Assembly (NCBI RefSeq): GCF_000002985.6
Contig: NC_003280.10
Span: forward strand, 1,054,001 to 1,118,000
Source: Caenorhabditis elegans
Taxonomy: Eukaryota > Nematoda > Chromadorea > Rhabditida > Rhabditidae
Reading direction: 5' to 3'
Length of the DNA: 64,000 nucleotides
Below, in pieces: positions 1 through 10,284 of this stretch. Position 1 is the first letter of the stretch, and the number at the start of each line of letters is the position of its first letter. Made by a program: the position numbers and the translations under genes. The notes beneath the pieces are model-generated. The model searched no databases. It worked only from the letters and a program-made list of their open reading frames with translations, and was not told the DNA's origin.

Positions 1-95
1 GAGCATATGATACTCAGGAAAGATACTAAAGGTGAAAAAGTAATTCAAGGTTTTATTAAATTTTAAAGTTATATAAAAACGTAAAAAAACCATTT

Positions 96-578
96 TCAAA
101 GTGATCCAAATAGCTGCACCACCCGTGACGTTCTCCTCTTGAAGCCAGGTACCTTTGAGCACAACTTATCCACACAGAAATTTCGATACGGAATATGTAT
201 ATAGAGCATGATAAGCGTGGAAAACAGGCCGTGGGCTCCGATGGTTATAAAACAAAAATTGTTAGCAACTTGGTTGTAGATCAGGAAAACCCGGGAAATC
301 ACCAAATAGCACAGTGGGATCAAGAGTATGGCAAGTGGGATGCAGGTTTGGATGTTCAGGGCTCGTAGGAACTGCTTTTGCATTTTTATAGTTTGTGGGG
401 ATAGGGAGAGCTCCTTGCTTTGGGCGCTCATATTTTTGTAGATCAAAAATGTGAAAATTCCGGATTCCAGCAATAATAGGGTCGACATAAAAAACACGGG
501 TAGTACTATAAACCGGAAATCTGTGGCTAGAACGAAGATTTTTGAGGTTTGGAGCTCTTTGGGGAGCTCGGGGAGCAT
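96..578 (-). pseudogene. srh-type chemoreceptor, C-terminal exon only
   Basis: A 160-codon open exon encodes the last part of a nematode seven-transmembrane chemoreceptor of the Srh/Str class. Three hydrophobic segments are visible: residues about 17-48 (TM5), 75-100 (TM6) and 108-128 (TM7). They are followed by the family-typical 'HIPYR' end of TM7 and a short basic tail. The exon opens right after a good acceptor (CTAATTTCAG) at 579-588, so it is an internal or last exon, and the ATG at 578 need not be a start. I found no exons for TM1-4 on the minus strand up to about 1.1 kb, where another gene begins on the opposite strand. The family is usually about 330 aa, so this is most likely a 5'-truncated pseudogene. 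A complete gene with a far upstream exon cannot be excluded. Confidence 0.6.
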
Positions 579-685
579 CTGAAATTAGAAGTTATTTTTT
601 CTCGGGCCTGTGAGACGTCGGCCGCTCTAACAAAATTACCTCAAAAACCTCCTGCAGCGCCTGTTTCTGGTCTGGAACATAATAA

Positions 686-760
686 GGAACATAATTTGTC
701 GAGCTCGGCAAACGGCAAATTTGCCGCACACCCCTGCTTTGAATCTCAAATCTCGGCTGA
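686..760. repeat. dispersed palindrome, CGGCAAATTTGCCG family
   Basis: The segment contains GTCGAGCTCGGCAAACGGC and GGCAAATTTGCCGCAC, a self-complementary motif. It recurs at about 2258-2342, 7655-7735, 57590-57620 and 57795-57900, usually bounded by 'GGGGTGTGCGG' and 'CCGCACACCCC'. It is a short palindromic dispersed repeat with no coding content. The rest of 579-1023 shows no gene I can support. Confidence 0.7.
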
Positions 761-1023
761 CTACCTGAGCTCACATTTTGGTTTGACGTCACTATTTTTC
801 TGGAAAAATATTCCCGCATTTTTTGTAGATCAAACTGTAATGAGACAGCCTAACACCATGTGTGAGAGATTTATGACGTCACTTTCATGGGTGACCTTGC
901 CATTCTCCTCTTGACGGGTGTACGGGTCCGCACTGTTCACTCTCCGAGAAATAGTGGTGAACTGGAGAGAGTGTAAGTTGGCTAGAGTAACACAAGAAGA
1001 CGGCATTTATTCATAGATTTCCT

Positions 1024-1492
1024 ATGAGACTACTCAATACTTTACGGAAGCCTTTTAGAGTTTTCCGCCGATTTTTAAACTCTTTAACTACTCGAAAAAT
1101 AGGTGGGAAGGCTTTTTCCAAAAAAAAAAAACGTTCTGAACACTAATTTTTTTTATTCAGAAAACAAATCATTCACCGAGCAGCTAACTGAGGAAGCAGA
1201 TGAATTTATATTTTCTAGCTCAAAATGTTGGCAACCTTCCAGGTTAAAATTTTTAAAAAAGTATTAATTGCCAAAATATTCGAATTTTCAGAGATGAACT
1301 CTCTCAACGATGCCCATCACCCCAAGATTCCTATATTAGCACTTCCTCAAATTTCAGCACTGTTTCCGAAAAAACTTCCAGTTTTGGCATCCCAGAGGTT
1401 CTCAGCAAGAGTGAACATTTCACAAAAAGCCAAAAGATGATGACGTATCCATGCCTGAAGTCTGTGCTCGTTAACTTCGATCCAAATTTGAG
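1024..1492 (+). CDS. novel gene, first three exons, 3' part missing
   Basis: Three exons in consistent phase give a 120-residue start: 1024-1102, 1161-1242 and 1292-1492. All have good donors (GTGGG, GTTAAA, GTGAGC) and TTTTCAG-like acceptors. The first 26 residues are very basic (LLNTLRKPFRVFRRFLNSL). The middle is serine-rich, and the end reads MTYPCLKSVLVNFDPNLR. That last phrase resembles the opening of Caenorhabditis F-box/DUF3557-type proteins, where 'YPCLKxVLxxxDxNxR' is typical; this is a family impression, not a search result. After the 1493 donor a repeat element begins and I find no continuing exon before 3.2 kb, so the gene looks truncated or separated from its remainder. Function is unknown. 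Confidence 0.45.
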
Positions 1493-1504
1493 GTGAGCGG
1501 GCGG

Positions 1505-2142
1505 CAAACATGTACCTTTCCCTAAAACTGGCATAACTTAAGAACCTGATTAGCTACAAAAATGCCAAATATATTTTCTGAAAGTTCAATTTATGGGAAT
1601 GTTTTTGTTATTTTAAAAAAAAATATTCCATGTTTTCTTTGAGATATAACAGTTTGTATGTGTAAATCTACTGTTTTTAACTGAAAAACTCAAAGTATAC
1701 TTCAACCTTTTAAAATTCTCAGTGAGAATCGTAAGATTTAATGTTAGTTTTGTAATGGAAAATAACACAATTAACTTATTTTTAGAGTTTCATCAAAATT
1801 GGAATCAAAATTTTTTTTCACTTTTTTCAAAAGTTTTTCTTTGAGAAAATTTAGAAAAAAAAAGATTGTTTTCGTCGCAAATTGCTCATTTGCTCTGCTC
1901 ATTTGTAATTGCAACAAGTTTAAAAAAATTTTGCTAAAAACTTGCTATATGATTAGAAAAACCAATCAGAAACCAATGAAATATAGTACTAACAAAAAGT
2001 TTTGGCAAAATTAAAATTTTCTAAATAAAACTATATTCGCAGATTTTTTAAAGTGCATTATAAAAAGTAATTTACTAGGTTCTTTTGAAAAATTAACAAA
2101 GTACATACTTTACTGTGTTAGAGGTACCCATTTACAGTGAAA
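1505..2142. mobile_element. MITE-like repeat, copy A
   Basis: This non-coding AT-rich element of about 640 bp shares extensive similarity, in reverse orientation, with 7087-7645. Matching landmarks include 'GAACCTGATTAGCTACAAAAA', 'GAGATATAACAGTTT' and 'TTTCATCAAAATTGGAA'. Its right end is AGGTACCCATTTACA; the left end (ATGTACCTTT) is a degraded match to the complement. Short terminal inverted repeats of the TGTAAATGGGTACCT type are inferred from the two copies together. Confidence 0.65.
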
Positions 2143-2257
2143 TTTCTGAGCAACTAAGCTTTCGAATTCTTGAGCCCCAATTGTAAGCAGAATTTTGAGC
2201 GTTGATGCTAACCTTCAAAACCTTCCATTCCTCTTATGCACCCATAGTCAATACCAG

Positions 2258-2342
2258 GGGTGTACGGCAAATTTGCCGAATTTGCTGAGCTCGGCTGATT
2301 TCGATGCTCGGCAAAATTTGAGATTTGCTGCACACTCCTGGT
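2258..2342. repeat. CGGCAAATTTGCCG-family palindrome
   Basis: Flanked by CAGGGGTGTACGG and GCTGCACACTCCTGG, with an internal CGGCAAATTTGCCGAATTTG. Same family as at 686 and 7655. The stretch 2343-3211 contains no supported gene; it holds the duplicated flank below and a TATA-like ATAAAAGG at about 3153 upstream of the next gene. Confidence 0.65.
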
Positions 2343-2479
2343 ACTAACCTCCAAAAGCTTGCAGTGCTCTTGTGCCCCATAGTCTATACGGCAAACCGGC
2401 CATTTGTCTGACCATGAACCTTTTTTATGTATGTATCATCGTTCTTTTTTATGCTTCTTCAATTAGTTTTATTATTATT

Positions 2480-2640
2480 ATTTGTAAAATAATGCACTGT
2501 TCTATTCTAATAATTGTTTTTTATACGAAAACGAAAGATGAGAGAGTTTCCTCATGACAAAGAACGTTTCAATTGATGATAGCCAAAGAGTGAAGCACAG
2601 TTATTTTTTTGCACAATCCGATTTGTCTGAAAACACCCGA
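2480..2640 (+). repeat. copy of the 3' flank of the 3.2-5.2 kb gene
   Basis: This stretch parallels 5258-5410, just after the stop of the gene at 3212-5199. Shared landmarks in the same order are TTTGTAAAAT, GATGAGAG(A/G)GTTTCCTCAT, TTTCAATTG and ATAGCCAAA, then a T-run and GTGTCT or TTGTCT. The direct repeat on both sides of the gene suggests a tandem duplication from which one coding copy was lost. Confidence 0.6.
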
Positions 2641-3211
2641 TTTCAAGATGAAACTTCTGGAAAACTTCTCAAAAAAATATATGGTGGCTCAAAAAATGCC
2701 CTAAAATTTTAAATTTTATCAAATTTTAGGTCATTTTTTGAGCCGCTATAACTTGTTTTCTAGAAGTTTTCAAGAAGTTTCATTAGGAAATTGGGTGTAT
2801 TCAGACATTTTAAGTCTGATAAAGCAATGAAAAATTTCGGCAATACCACCTTTAATATATTAATAGGCAGTCTCCGTTTTGAACAGTCTTTCGCATTTTT
2901 TATCAAAAACTATAACCAAACCACAACAATATTTGAGTTTACAATTTAACACCGAAACACATTATCATTTCGCCAATAAACAGGAATTGTTGATCACGAA
3001 TCTATTTTTTTCTTTATTTCTCCACTCCTTTCTTAATAGATATATTATCAGTACTCTTACTCTTATCTCTTATCGCCGTGATGCGACTAAACCTTGTCTG
3101 CCCGTATGCATTTTTCGTGGCACGATAACTCTGATCTTTGTTCGAACATTCGTATAAAAGGAGACTTTGGAGAAGAGTTGGCATCATTCGTCGCTTCAAG
3201 TCCATGAGAGA

Positions 3212-5199
3212 ATGTCGTCACCTGTCGAGCAAATGGAGAATGTGGAGTACGGAAAGCCAGATCCGAACCGACGGACGATAAAGCTTTTCGAGGAGTACGA
3301 TGCTCTGTACGAGAAGCAACAATACGATGTGGATATGAACAAACCGATGGAGCTCTTGGAGCAATCGGAAATGTTTGAAATATATTGTCCAGCCACCATG
3401 GAGATCATTTCGATTGCGAAGGAAGCAGGAGACGTTCTCAGCGATCAATCATTAGGTGAGCACACTTCCTTTTTTTTAAAGATGGTTATATTGATTTGAC
3501 TTTCAGATTTTCTCGACCAGGCGCTGAAAAATGCCGTCATTCCACAAGGATATTCTCCACGTAAGTTGTAGAACAGACACGAAAAAAGAAAAAATTATTT
3601 TGCAGAAGGAAGTGATGCTCTAAGCACTGTGAAAAACGTCGCCAGTGTCACAAAGGATTTCCTTGACGCGGGAAAGATTATTTTTGAAACTTTTCCCAAG
3701 TATCTTCAGATCTTTGGACCACTCGGATCACTTATCAAAGACATTATCGACATAGCGAAACCAGAAAAGAAAGATCCTGTGCTTGAAGAGTTGGGAAATC
3801 TCAAGGGTCAACTTCAATCGGTAATCTCTGTTTCATGGCATCCAAATTTATACAAAATAAATACGATTTCAGCTCTCGCAAAAGATGACCGTCCAATTCG
3901 ACGAATTGAAATCGTTCATGGTGGAGAATGATTTTTATAATGTCAGTGGAGAAAACTTTTTATTGATATTATCGAAAACCTTTCAGAAATACGCTCACAA
4001 GGCTTCTCTTCTTTTCGAATACATGATGGACTGTGCATCTGTTGACAAGAAGGCGCAGGAGAGATTTGAAGAATGCTACAAGGAAATGAAGCCAGAGAGA
4101 TATGTCACAGTAAGAGAAGATTTACAGCTTGAAGTTGTTACTAATACAATTAATTTCCAGGAAATGATGATCAAGCTGGAGTCGGACGTGACGAACCCTC
4201 TCAAAGTGATTATGGCGGGAGACGAGCTGACTTCAAAAGCAACATTTGAAAAGTGGAAAAGCGTGCTCGCAAGCACACTTGCACAATTCGTAAGTTTATT
4301 CGAACATCTTCACACAGACCTGCTGTTTTTTTTTAATTTTAAGTTGATGTTGGAATGCTTCGCTATGGGGCTTCTTCATCCAAAAGACGAAAGTGACTGT
4401 AATAAAATCATGGAAAAGTTGACTTACTACTCTACTCTGGTAAAACAATGGGAGAAGCATTATTTGAACGACAGACCATACTGGTCAAACCTCAAAAACT
4501 ACGTGAAAAGAATTCAAGGAGAAGGTACTTTCGACAAGGACGAAGACATGGCCGACGCGCTCTTGAAAGGATTCGAGACTATTTTCACAAAGTATTATAT
4601 ATCATCTTTTCTCTTTTCACAAAAGTATGTGCAGAGAATTCAATTCGTTTAACAAGGACGAAGACATGGCCGACGCGCTCTTGAAAGGATTCGAGACCAT
4701 TTTCACAAAGTACGTCAACTTTCCGGAGCTCAGAAAATCATGATAAGGTTTCAGTGACAACTTCTATATATGTGTTTTCGACAGAAACGTTCACTGCGAT
4801 TATCACACCGTGAAACCCGAAATGTTGTTCGTCTCGACAAATAACGGAAAGTTCAACGTGATCATTTCTCGTGCATTTGAGCACAACGAGTCGACATGTT
4901 TGCAATATGGGGATATACTGGACAATAACAGGGATCGGAAAACTAGCGGAGGAAACCTTTTGCACACTTTGACAACTCTTATGAAAGAGTACCTTCGATC
5001 GGCAGTGATCTCATCTGCGAAGAACGAGTTCAAGGGATGCTCGTACTTTTTGGCGGTTACTTCCAGAGATGTGGCTGTCAGATGGACGAAAAAAAATGGG
5101 GCTCGTAAGGGTCCAGGAACCTTCAATTGGCATGGACAACTGACTGTTGTCAATCTCTTTTATGCCAAGTGGTATATGCTCTACATGGTTGGAGAGTAA
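3212..5199 (+). CDS. orphan helical protein, 523 aa
   Basis: Seven exons in consistent phase: 3212-3455, 3507-3560, 3606-3820, 3873-4109, 4161-4289, 4344-4591 and 4755-5199. The start chosen is MSSPVEQMENVEYG. No signal peptide is evident. The protein is charged and strongly helical. Residues about 100-135 contain a glycine-rich hydrophobic stretch (FGPLGSLIKDIIDIA), followed by a predicted coiled coil (VLEELGNLKGQLQSLSQKMT). The last exon carries a compact C-terminal domain with three cysteines and many aromatic residues. I do not recognise the family and assign no function. A TATA-like ATAAAAGG lies at about 3153 and AATAAA at about 5274. The penultimate exon end is duplicated in the following intron (4655-4709), giving two alternative donors, one of which sits after an in-frame stop. 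Confidence 0.7.
4655..4709 (+). repeat. tandemly duplicated exon end inside intron 6
   Basis: The 55 bases AACAAGGACGAAGACATGGC... to TTTTCACAAA repeat the end of exon 6 (4537-4591) with about two changes. Upstream sequence (GTGCAGAGAATTCAA against GTGAAAAGAATTCAA) is also duplicated. Both copies are followed by a usable GT donor (4592 and 4710). Reading straight from copy 1 into copy 2 meets a stop at about 4650. Splicing copy 1 directly to 4755 gives an open frame. Confidence 0.75.
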
Positions 5200-5257
5200 T
5201 TCTCCTTGCAATTGTTCCAATTTAAACTCATTTTATGGCGTCAGAAGAGCTCTTTTT

Positions 5258-5712
5258 ATTTGTAAAATTAAATAATAAATGTTTATATTCTATGTAATAA
5301 TTTTTTTACGGAAACAAGAGATGAGAGGGTTTCCTCATAACCAAGAAAATTTCAATTGTTTATAGCCAAACTGTGAAGCCCAGTCGTTTTTTTTTTGCCC
5401 ATTTCGCTGTGTCTGGTTTTAAGAACTTGTTGGTTTTTCAGATCGGGGCTCAGTACACCGGGTGCTGAGCCTATTTTTTGAGCTGGTCGACTTGCTCGAG
5501 TTTGCAACTCATGATTGCCTTGTCAAAATGATCTATAAAATCATGTACCAATGCTTATTGAGAAGCTTAACCCTGCCGCTCACGTTCCCGTTTGCGCGCA
5601 ATTATTATCGCCCTGTAAAAGTCATGTACGCCCAATTGAAGAACCTAATAATTCAAAAAAACATAACAGAATGATTTATTTCCAAGAATCAAATCAGGTC
5701 TTGAAGAAAAAA
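5258..5712. repeat. 3' flank repeat and gene-free interval
   Basis: 5258-5410 is the second copy of the direct repeat described at 2480-2640. 5411-5712 contains a short open stretch (5462-5674) that lacks any recognisable domain and has unremarkable composition. I do not call it a gene. Confidence 0.5.
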
Positions 5713-6748
5713 TCAAGATAACTCAATGAGTCGATCCAAGATCTTGGCTTTTGTCGCATCCGATAACTGCGAGTAATCATCAGATCCTTTGAACTTCTTA
5801 GCCTGATCGAAGCTTTCCATCTTCTGGATTTCCATAGCCAATAGCTTTTGAAGTTCGTATTTGTCTGCCAGAAAAATCAACCGTTCATTTGGGAACTTGG
5901 TGTCTCGAATGATTTGATTTTCCACGTGGCGCATCACTGCTGGGATCTTGAAACGATTTCCCAGCTCGAGAAGGACTTCAGCGTTTTGATCTGAAAATTG
6001 AGATTAGTTGGTTGCTGGAAGGGATCAGGAATAACTCACGATTCGAGAAAGCCGCTTCAGGGTAGATAATACTCATGAGAAGTCCGAAATTCTCATAGGT
6101 CACGTTTTCGATGGGGATCCCGTTTTTCTCATCGAATTTCTCAGCAAATAGATCACAGAAATAGTCGGAGTGGTAGGAGAGGAACTGAAATTTTCAAGCT
6201 TAGCTTAGCAAGATTCCAAATTAAAACTTACAGCCTTGTTCACATGAAGCTTCTTCTCTCCGATTAAGAGCACCGCATCGTGCTTCCTGGACGGCTCGAA
6301 CATTGTGTCATAAGACCTGACCTGAGGATTGAGGTCATGAGAAATCTGAGGTGGCTTGGCTGGGTAGCGATGGAGTTTTAGATCAAACGAAAACGACCAG
6401 CGGTATGCATTAATGTATTTTGGGACTGTCATTATACAGATTCCTCCTCGTTTGTCAAAGTTCGAATCAATAGGCTTCAGTTGATGCCCATCATACGACA
6501 ATTGGATGAAACCAGTGATCTTCTTTATTTCTTGCTGATCCCAATCCAGCTTTATTTTCAGGTGAATCTTGTCAGTCTCGAATTCATCAGTTATCTCACT
6601 AAAAAAATACTGTTTCATCTGTCGTTCAATAACATTTTTCTTACCATTTTAATCCGTTCAAAGGACTGATATCAAAGAGGTGGTAACCTCTTAGGTAGTA
6701 ATTTGGTTCGCTTTCAAATTTAATATTTTGAGTAACAATATTGTCCAT
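5713..6748 (-). CDS. MATH and BTB domain protein (BATH family)
   Basis: Four exons in consistent phase (6645-6748, 6232-6598, 6040-6184, 5713-5990) encode 297 aa. Residues about 35-140 form a MATH (TRAF-like) domain with its beta-rich 'RWSFSFDLKLHR' pattern. A BTB/POZ domain follows ('SRKHDAVLLIGEKKLHVNKAFLSYHSDYFCDLF', shown here only as its key parts: D-A-V-L, H-V-N-K, L-S-Y-H-S-Y-F), continuing through 'NFGLLMSIIYPE' and a C-terminal helical tail. MATH-BTB proteins in worms act as substrate adaptors for cullin-3 ubiquitin ligases; many lie in expanded clusters. The first ATG after the low-complexity upstream segment (MDNIVTQ) was chosen. All splice sites are canonical and the frame is intact. 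Confidence 0.85.
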
Positions 6749-7086
6749 TGTTTCGGTAAATTCTGGAAAGATGCAAGGATACAAGAATAGACAAAGAAAG
6801 CAGAAGAGAAAACAAAAAAGATGATTGTAGGGGCCCACAAAAATGTAGAGTGAGAGTAGCCTAGGCAATTTATGCGCGCACACGGTGTTGCAGATCGATA
6901 CAAACTGTGCGCAGATGGGAAAGGTTGCTGGAAATCTTGGGAAGGTGGAAGGCTCTTTTCCCGCAACGAATCTATGTGTTCAAATCAATCTGCTGAATTT
7001 CTTATCGAACTGAGAATTCGCTCCGAGAAACCAGTCGTCCCTGAACAGTTTGGAGAAAACTGAAAAGTCAAAGGATCTACACGGGA

Positions 7087-7645
7087 TGTAAATGTGCACC
7101 TCTTACTTTTGGTTTTTTGTTAATTTTTAACAGAACATGGTAGAAATCCTTTTCTGATGCACTTTAAATTATCTGTGATTATAGTTTTCTTTGGAAATTT
7201 TTAATTTTGTCAAGACTTTTTGATTTAGTACTAAATTTCTTTGATTTCTTTTTGGCTTTTCTAATCATATAGCAAGCTTTTGAAATAATTTTTCAAAATA
7301 TATTTTTGGTGAATTTTCTCAAAAAAAATTTTCGCTTCCAATTTTGATGAAACTTAGAAAAATAAAATAAGATCATGTTATTTTCCATATCAAAAACAAC
7401 ATAAAAACTTACGATTCCTACTGAGAACTTTAAAATATTGAAGTAAAATTGGCGTTTTTCAGTTGAAAACAGTAGTTTTACATATTGAAACTGTTATATC
7501 TCAAAGAAAAAATATAATTTTTTTTTTGATAATATTACCAAAAATGTTCCCATTAATTTAACTTTCAAGAAATATATTTTAATTTTTTGTAGCTAATCAG
7601 GTTCTAAAGTTATGTCAATTTTCGCCAAAGGTACCCATTTACAAC
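7087..7645. mobile_element. MITE-like repeat, copy B (inverted relative to copy A)
   Basis: This is the reverse-complement counterpart of 1505-2142. It starts with ATGTAAATGTGCACCT and ends with AGGTACCCATTTACA, so the ends are short inverted repeats. It is AT-rich and non-coding. 6749-7086 upstream of the BATH gene contains no other supported feature. Confidence 0.65.
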
Positions 7646-7654
7646 CCAGTCGGA

Positions 7655-7735
7655 GGCAGGGGTGTGCGGCAAATTTGCCGAATTTGCCGTTTGTCGAGCT
7701 CGGCAAATTTTGAGATTTTCCGCACACCCCTGATC
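7655..7735. repeat. CGGCAAATTTGCCG-family palindrome
   Basis: Bounded by GGCAGGGGTGTGCGG and CCGCACACCCCTGATC, with CGGCAAATTTGCCG inside. It is the best-preserved member in the window. 7736-7962 is the putative promoter of the next gene; no distinct motif is visible. Confidence 0.7.
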
Positions 7736-7962
7736 GGAGCCAAGACCCTTTTGGTGGTTAATCCTACCCTAAAGTACCCAAATCAGTGTTGTTCCACATT
7801 TACCTCACATTCATCACATCGAATTATGTCGAATCCCCTGAATGCTTTTGGTATTTGAAACAAGCTAAACGGCAGATGGCCTGAGCCACCTGGCTAATAC
7901 CTCACCTCCCCCTAATTGCTTCCCGAGCCTCGTAGTGTGCTCATTTTGCTCCGTAAACTGCC

Positions 7963-9208
7963 ATGAATGCCGGTGAGCCCCTTCCTTTTCCTATACTCCG
8001 ACTACCGGAAAAATCAAGGATAAATGTGCTTCGCAGTATGGAAATTGTGCATTTGTGAGTTTATGTCAAATTTGATTTTTTTTTTTTTTGAAAAAAAAAA
8101 TTTAGCAAGCTTTCAGGTCACGTTTTTCAGTTGACACATTTTTCCGTTATATTTTTTCAGGAAAATATGAGATTTAACAATTTCTCCAACTTATTAAAAC
8201 CTTATTCACTTCCAGACTCGCCTTCTCCTTATGCTCCGACGCCACCAAAGAAATCGTGAAATCACTCCACCTGAAAGTCGACTCGAGTGGGTTCAATTTT
8301 GCAAAAGGTTTCAATTTCAAGATGAAATTTGGGAATAAACGAGTATGGTTGAAGTTCTACAATAAATGCCGATGCTTTGTGCCAAGTTTTGACATTCCTC
8401 AGTTTGTAAAAATATCAATGCACGGTCACCATGTGAATGTGTTCACCCGGAAAACCATGAGATCTTGGCTCGAATTCTTGATGGATGTGCTGGCGATTCA
8501 GAGGATCGATTTTAGTCTAAAAACTCCCTTGGACTCTGGGAATTTAGACATTGAAGGTCTAACAAGGGTTCTGGAGGGGATTGACGGCTTTTAGCTGCTG
8601 ATTTTTCATCGGCAACCCCAAGATTTGATGATCTGACTTCGAAGCTTTTCTGGGCAAACTTACCATCTGCGAATCAAGTTCTAATTCGAAACTGTCTGTA
8701 CAAAGACTCACAGGATTATCAGAAAGTTTTCATTCAGAACCTCGACAGACTAGTTCTTAAGCCAACTCTTCTATTCACCCTGGAAGACCTTCTCTCATGC
8801 GGCAGCTCTTGTATAAAAATCCCGAACACTTCACCGTTCACCGATAAGGATTTCAACCTGTTCATGAAGCATTGGATACGAGGATCCAACCCGAACCTTG
8901 AGTATCTCACAATCAGTGCGACAACTGATTTGAGAGGTCATTTAATGACTTACTGGCATTTACTGAAAAGGATTAATTTTCACGATGGACCGAATCCGGG
9001 GGCTCTTCGTGGCACCTACCGGATCAATGGGCATAGTGGAAGTTACCACTGGAAACATGAGAAAATTGTGGAGTTTAAGGGTGGCGTAGATGTTAAAAAA
9101 TCGGATGGAACGATAGCTACGATAGTTATATGGACAGATGGCCGTGGCAGGGAGCCCTTCACTTTTGAGATGAGAGTTTGGCGGTATGATGAATTAGTTC
9201 AAAGTTGA
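7963..9208 (+). pseudogene. F-box protein with FBA_2 domain (fbxb type), one-base frameshift
   Basis: Exon 1 (7963-8054) and exon 2 (8216-9208) encode an F-box protein. The F-box is spread over the junction (FPILRLPEKSRINVLRS, then LLAFSLCSDATKEIVKSL). An F-box-associated type 2 domain follows, ending in FMKHWIRGSNPNLEYLTI, a phrase typical of Caenorhabditis fbxb proteins. These act as SCF ubiquitin-ligase substrate adaptors. The reading frame breaks at 8588-8594: 'GIDGF' runs into TAG at a run of four T. One more T would give GIDGFLAADFSSATPRF and stay open to the TGA at 9206-9208, about 360 aa. A single-base deletion, making this a recent pseudogene or an allelic variant, is the simplest reading. 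Confidence 0.75.
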
Positions 9209-9289
9209 TAATTGTATTGATTTTTGCATTTATTTGGAAGGTTCTTGCTGTTACAATAAACTATTGTTGGGTCTTTTTTTCTAATTTTA

Positions 9290-10100
9290 ATAAGATTCTC
9301 AGAATTTTCTGCGGACAGTTTTATTTTCAGAAAGTTATAATTTCAAACCAGAATTTTTTTTAAATACAATCTAATCTCCCGCCAAAATTGATTTTCAAAA
9401 AATTTAATTTACCCGCCAAAACTTTCCATGTTAAAAAACAAATTTTCGTCACATTTTTTCAAGATACATAATTTGAAATTTCGCTAAAAATGTTTCTCAA
9501 AAAATTAATTAATTTTCTTTTTTTTCCGCTATAATATTTTTACATAAAAATTTGGTTTCCCGCCAAAAGATTTTCTCAGAAAACTTGAATTTCGCGCCAG
9601 AATTATTTCTTTAAAAAATTCAAGTTTACGCCAGAATTTTCTCTCATTGTTAGAAAATTTTAATTTTCCGCCAATTAAAAAATATAAGTATTAATGTTCT
9701 GTGAAAAACATTTTTTATCAAAATTTGAATTTCGCGTCATAATTTAATCTCGAAAAAATTGAATTTCCGGTTAAAACTTTTGAAGCTTTTTCCCTGAAAA
9801 AATATATTCATGCTAAAAAAATTTCTCAAAAATTTGAATTTCCCGCTAGAATTTTTTCTCAGTAAAATTTAATTTTTTGTCCGAATGCTTTCTCAGAAAA
9901 TTTTAATTTGGCACCAGAATTTTTTCGTCTGAAAATTCGAATTTCCCGCCAAAATTTTCTTTCTGAAAATTTGAAGTTCTCGCCAGAATTTTTTCTCAGT
10001 GAAATTTAATTTTATTGAATTCCCGGTAAAACCTTTTCTCCTGACAAAATAATTTCCCGCCAAAAAAAATTACTCCAAAAATTTAATTTCCTGTCAAATG
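9290..10100. repeat. degenerate array of AATTTCCCGCCAAAATTTTTCTCA units
   Basis: About twenty diverged copies of a roughly 35-base motif, built around TTTCCCGCCA followed by AAAATTTTTTCTCAGAAAA, lie head to tail. The same motif forms arrays at 28280-29095 and 30160-30440. No coding potential is seen. Confidence 0.8.
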
Positions 10101-10284
10101 TCATTTCTAGTCACTTTGTTGACTGATAGTTCCTTGAAATAATTGTGTACAGAAACTGATAAGCACATTTTACCGCCGTTTCTCCTGTCATTTCGTTTTT
10201 GTTCGAACTCCTATTTATTAAATATTTTATGTTTCCCTGTGACTTCTTGCTATTGTTAAGTTTTTTTTAAATAAAATTTTTGTA

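Noticed and set aside
549-914. 121-codon open frame opposite the chemoreceptor
   Set aside because: It is antisense to the srh exon start and runs through the CGGCAAATTTGCCG repeat; no protein-like features.
5462-5674. 70-codon open frame on the plus strand
   Set aside because: No domain, no splice context and no typical start context; probably chance.
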